Made by a program: the position numbers and the translations under genes. This document shows positions 42,740 to 44,846 of a stretch of 44,846 nt of DNA, piece by piece (within the stretch, counting starts at the first letter, position 1; every line of letters begins with the position of its first letter). Source of the DNA: JANQRV01 sp964533785 (lineage in GTDB: Bacteria; Bacteroidota; Bacteroidia; Chitinophagales; Saprospiraceae); contig CAZHNG010000007.1 in assembly GCA_964533785.1 (NCBI GenBank), positions 1 through 44,846 of the forward strand. Reading direction: 5' to 3'. The notes below the pieces were generated by a model, which did no database searches, was not told where the DNA came from, and saw only the letters and a list, made by a program, of their open reading frames with translations.

Positions 42740-42866
42740 TGATAAAACACAATAGGAACATAGGCACAATAGCTTTCTATGCTCCTACTGTCCCTATCAG
42801 CCTGAGGCTGACCCTACGTGGCTGTGTTTTCCCAATAAGCAGCGAAGCTGCCCAAAATATAACACT

Positions 42867-43436
42867 ATGAAATTATTCCTACTGCTTTCATTCCTACCCG
42901 TTGACTCCCTTCCGCCGACGGAAGTACTCTACGCATCCATCGACAGTTTCTACCAGTTGCAAATGGAGGCTGACCTGGCCGAATTTCAGATCAGCAAAAA
43001 AGGAGAATGGCTCAAATACCTACCCTCTCTAGGTGTCACCTATACGCTGGACGGACAACCCCGCCCCGCGCTCAACCTTTCCAGTAGCATCCTGTACCGG
43101 GCGAAGAAAGATAAGCAATTGCGCCAGGCTAAGCAGGCAAGCATCCGGTCCAAATATTTGCTGGAGGCGGCCAAGCGAAAGGCAGTAGTAGATGAATTAA
43201 TCCATAAATATTACGGCAAACTAGAAGAACTCCAGCTAAAAGAAGAGATCCATACCATCGACCAGCAGTTGTTTGCAATCGAAGAAGATCGGTACCGGCG
43301 GTTGGAGATGGCTCCTTCGGGGTATTTGAAGGCGAAACGGGAGCTTTTGAAAAAGGAGGAAGGGTTGAATGCCATTCGACAAGGGATTAGAACATTGAAG
43401 CGAGAGGTTTTGGCTATTTGCTTTTATGCGTTATGA
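42867..43436 (+). CDS. exported coiled-coil protein, partial OEP/TolC-like
   Basis: 189-aa protein with a short hydrophobic start (MKLFLLLSFLPV) that may be a signal peptide. The rest is helical: DSFYQLQMEADLAEFQISKKGEWLKYLPSLGVTYTL and the later EEDRYRRLEMAPSGYLKAKRELLKKEEGLNAIR recall a single half-repeat of an outer-membrane efflux protein, about half the usual length. It could be a diverged OEP fragment or an independent periplasmic coiled-coil. It follows the YdjM-type gene by 127 bp, a gap with small hairpins (CAGCCTGAGGCTG; GCAGCGAAGCTGC). The last about 120 bases switch from C-ending to G/T-ending codons. Confidence 0.6.
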   Translation: MKLFLLLSFLPVDSLPPTEVLYASIDSFYQLQMEADLAEFQISKKGEWLKYLPSLGVTYTLDGQPRPALNLSSSILYRAKKDKQLRQAKQASIRSKYLLEAAKRKAVVDELIHKYYGKLEELQLKEEIHTIDQQLFAIEEDRYRRLEMAPSGYLKAKRELLKKEEGLNAIRQGIRTLKREVLAICFYAL

Positions 43437-43464
43437 GGTAACAGAAAAAGCAGGATTTGGCAAC

Positions 43465-43719
43465 TTAGATGCTCCCCTGTTCTTTCAATTGCTGAATAAT
43501 GGCATCCACTTCTTCTTCGGAAATACCGAGGTATTTGGCTATGGTAGCCGGTGGAATGGATGCTTTTAACATGTTTTCGGTAGCTAGAATGATTCTTTTT
43601 TTGTCTCCTTCTTTAAGACCTTCTTCCCTACCCTTTGCTACTATTCTATCATAAGTGCTCATCGCTTCTTCGTGCAAAGGACTTTCCATTTGATCAACCT
43701 TTTTCTTGCAACTGTTCAA
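43465..43719 (-). pseudogene. tandem duplicate of the 3' end of the Rpn-type gene
   Basis: 84-codon frame from a TTG. It repeats the C-terminus of the complete gene next to it (DQMESPLHEEAMSTYDRIVAKGREEG onward) with very high identity, but lacks the nuclease domain. The junction is in GGTTGATCAAATGG, where the full gene's TGA overlaps the start of the duplicate. It has the short form of the Gly-Leu repeat. It most likely came from unequal recombination. Confidence 0.8.
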
Positions 43720-44671
43720 TTATAGCATTCACCTCTTCTTCAGAAATACCGAGGAAATCAGCTATGGTAGCCGGTGGTATGGAGGCTTTTAACATGTTTT
43801 CGGTAGCTAGAATGATTCTTTTTTTGTCTCCTTCTTTCAGACCTTTTTCAAGACCTTTTTTCAGACCTTTTTCCAGCCCTTCTTCAAGCCCTTCTTCCCT
43901 ACCCTTTGCTACTATTCTGTCATAAGTGCTCATCGCTTCTTCGTGCAAAGGACTTTCCATTTGATCGATCATATACGCTATCTTTTGTTCATCAAAATTT
44001 GAATGCTCAAATAAATATACAACAATTGAATAAAAAAGGTTCTTCCCCCGGTAAGAATCCATATAAGCATCAAGGCCTAAAAATAAGGTCCTGACATTAT
44101 GGAGGATGTAATTTTCATCCCGTACATGTTTTAAAACCAAAAGGGTGTTGACCAGAAATGCTTCCCGTAATGCGATGATCCGTTCATCACTCCATTGACT
44201 GATGTCCAGAAAGTGATAGTCAAATCTTGGGATATACCGCAATAAAGCTTTATCCATTACTGGAAAATAATCATCGATCGACCGGTATTCCCAATTTTTT
44301 TCGCCGTGATAAAAAACTAGTGGCAGGACGATCTGTAAGGGTCTTTTTTCTTTGATATCCGTTTGCCAGATCTCCACTATATAGCGAAGTAATTGTACGT
44401 GGGGATAGGGTTCTAGATCTGATTTATGCTCGAAGAGAAAAGTAATCGTAATGGTGGTGTCTTGATAAGGGCAAGTATATACGATATCGGAAAAATATTT
44501 TTTTAAAACTTTAGTCGTATACGATGTATTCTCAATTTTAAGCTTGGAGAGATCCAATTTACCCACCAACTCTTTGTCAACAAATTGGCGAATATATCCG
44601 GCTGCGATTTGCCTGTCGGAAAAAGTGACTTTGAAGAATTCGTCGTGGAGTTTCTTTTTGTTTTTTCCCAT
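43694..44671 (-). CDS. Rpn family nuclease / PD-(D/E)XK transposase-like protein
   Basis: 325-aa protein of the recombination-promoting nuclease family (PDDEXK_2), thought to make double-strand breaks that promote recombination. The catalytic core is visible: D62 in FSDIVY and E81-H-K83 in FLFEHKSD, with the following HVQLLRYIVEIW and LPLVFYHGEKNWEY motifs. The C-terminal regulatory tail has four 4-residue repeats (GLEE-GLEK-GLKK-GLEK), encoded by 12-bp tandem DNA repeats, and a final helix-turn-helix-like segment (PPATIADFLGISEEEVNAII). The repeats are missing from the adjacent 3' duplicate. Confidence 0.9.
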   Translation of the reverse strand: MGKNKKKLHDEFFKVTFSDRQIAAGYIRQFVDKELVGKLDLSKLKIENTSYTTKVLKKYFSDIVYTCPYQDTTITITFLFEHKSDLEPYPHVQLLRYIVEIWQTDIKEKRPLQIVLPLVFYHGEKNWEYRSIDDYFPVMDKALLRYIPRFDYHFLDISQWSDERIIALREAFLVNTLLVLKHVRDENYILHNVRTLFLGLDAYMDSYRGKNLFYSIVVYLFEHSNFDEQKIAYMIDQMESPLHEEAMSTYDRIVAKGREEGLEEGLEKGLKKGLEKGLKEGDKKRIILATENMLKASIPPATIADFLGISEEEVNAIIEQLQEKG

Positions 44672-44846
44672 GCACTAAAATAAAAATAAATATTTTAAAT
44701 TAAAAATATAAAAACTTATTTTTTAACCTTATTGAAGCGCGTTAACGAGAAGAATCATCTGATCCGCACCGCTAAGCGAAAAGGGGTGCACCCCGATTTT
44801 GATGTACAACGATCAGATGTAGTACAAGCGTCTGTAATTAAGGAAG
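44672..44846. other. AT-rich upstream region and inverted repeats at the window edge
   Basis: The first 60 bp are very AT-rich and should hold the Rpn promoter. CATCTGATC (44756-44764) and GATCAGATG (44811-44819) form a spaced inverted pair, and GGGGTGCACCCC (44783-44794) is a perfect palindrome between them. No gene is visible before the window ends. Confidence 0.6.

Noticed and set aside
42740..42866. Attenuator-like series of small hairpins
   Set aside because: The hairpins are short (5-6 bp stems) and no leader peptide or alternative pairing could be supported.
1..44846. Template repeat or reverse transcriptase of the DGR within the window
   Set aside because: No protein frame shows reverse-transcriptase motifs, and CGCGGCGG-containing DNA like the variable regions was seen only at the two sites. 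They must be elsewhere or absent.

Overview
The window looks like a chromosomal segment of a Bacteroidota bacterium, most likely a Saprospiria/Lewinella-type organism. Supporting signs are a type IX secretion C-terminal sorting domain, a FecR protein with an STN/DUF4974-like tail, an ExbB-ExbD-ExbD-TonB cluster, a DUF1800/DUF1501 pair, a MsrB-MsrA fusion, few Shine-Dalgarno-like sites, and a Roco protein and a caspase-like protein together. The taxonomy is inference from gene content.

Layout. 1-161: array of 23 GTCTAGC-type heptamers that supplies the stop codon of a fatty-acid oxidation multienzyme gene (161-2547). 2.7-5.6 kb: ExbB/ExbD/ExbD/TonB energy-transduction operon. 5.7-14 kb: FolC, a region-2-only sigma-like protein with a FecR-like protein, a GT2 glycosyltransferase, TypA, an S41 protease and a HIT protein. 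14.1-17 kb: a caspase-like protease and HtrA. 17.8-21 kb: a probable four-gene minus-strand run (DUF4846 lipoprotein, barrel-like protein, photolyase, small membrane protein). 21.4-28.6 kb: MsrBA, MutS2, a membrane-anchored hypothetical, a PLP decarboxylase and thioredoxin reductase. 29-32.4 kb: DUF1800 and DUF1501 proteins. 32.58 kb: tRNA-Ser(GCU) with a terminator.

From 32.8 kb to the end the window is accessory in character: a Roco (LRR-Roc-COR) protein, two formylglycine-generating-enzyme-fold (FGE-sulfatase/SUMF1) C-termini, a P-loop NTPase cut off at its Walker A motif, a 30-codon open frame resembling the start of a retroelement accessory protein, two lipoproteins, a tyrosine-recombinase-like/ATPase/transmembrane fusion, a YdjM-type membrane protein, an OEP-like periplasmic protein, and an Rpn-type nuclease with a tandem 3' duplication.

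The main discovery is in the two FGE-fold C-termini (35884-36007 and 36797-36920). Over 124 ungapped bases they differ at 13 positions. Twelve have adenine on the coding strand in one copy, and the thirteenth (G versus T) fits two independent changes from adenine. Sequence on both sides is much more diverged and shows mixed substitutions. This is the signature of variable regions written by a diversity-generating retroelement (DGR). No reverse transcriptase or template repeat is visible here, so they would be outside the window or lost. One target is intact. The other is a mosaic remnant joined to the truncated NTPase. Together with the caspase-like and Roco proteins this suggests DGR-diversified sensors in a conflict or self/non-self system.

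The second discovery is repeat biology: a short mobile element built of the same GTCTAGC words, present as two inverted copies each with a 10-bp target-site duplication (9734-9954 and 21108-21261); tandem word arrays abutting the 3' ends of genes; and a three-copy intergenic structured element in the accessory region with a compensatory base-pair change.
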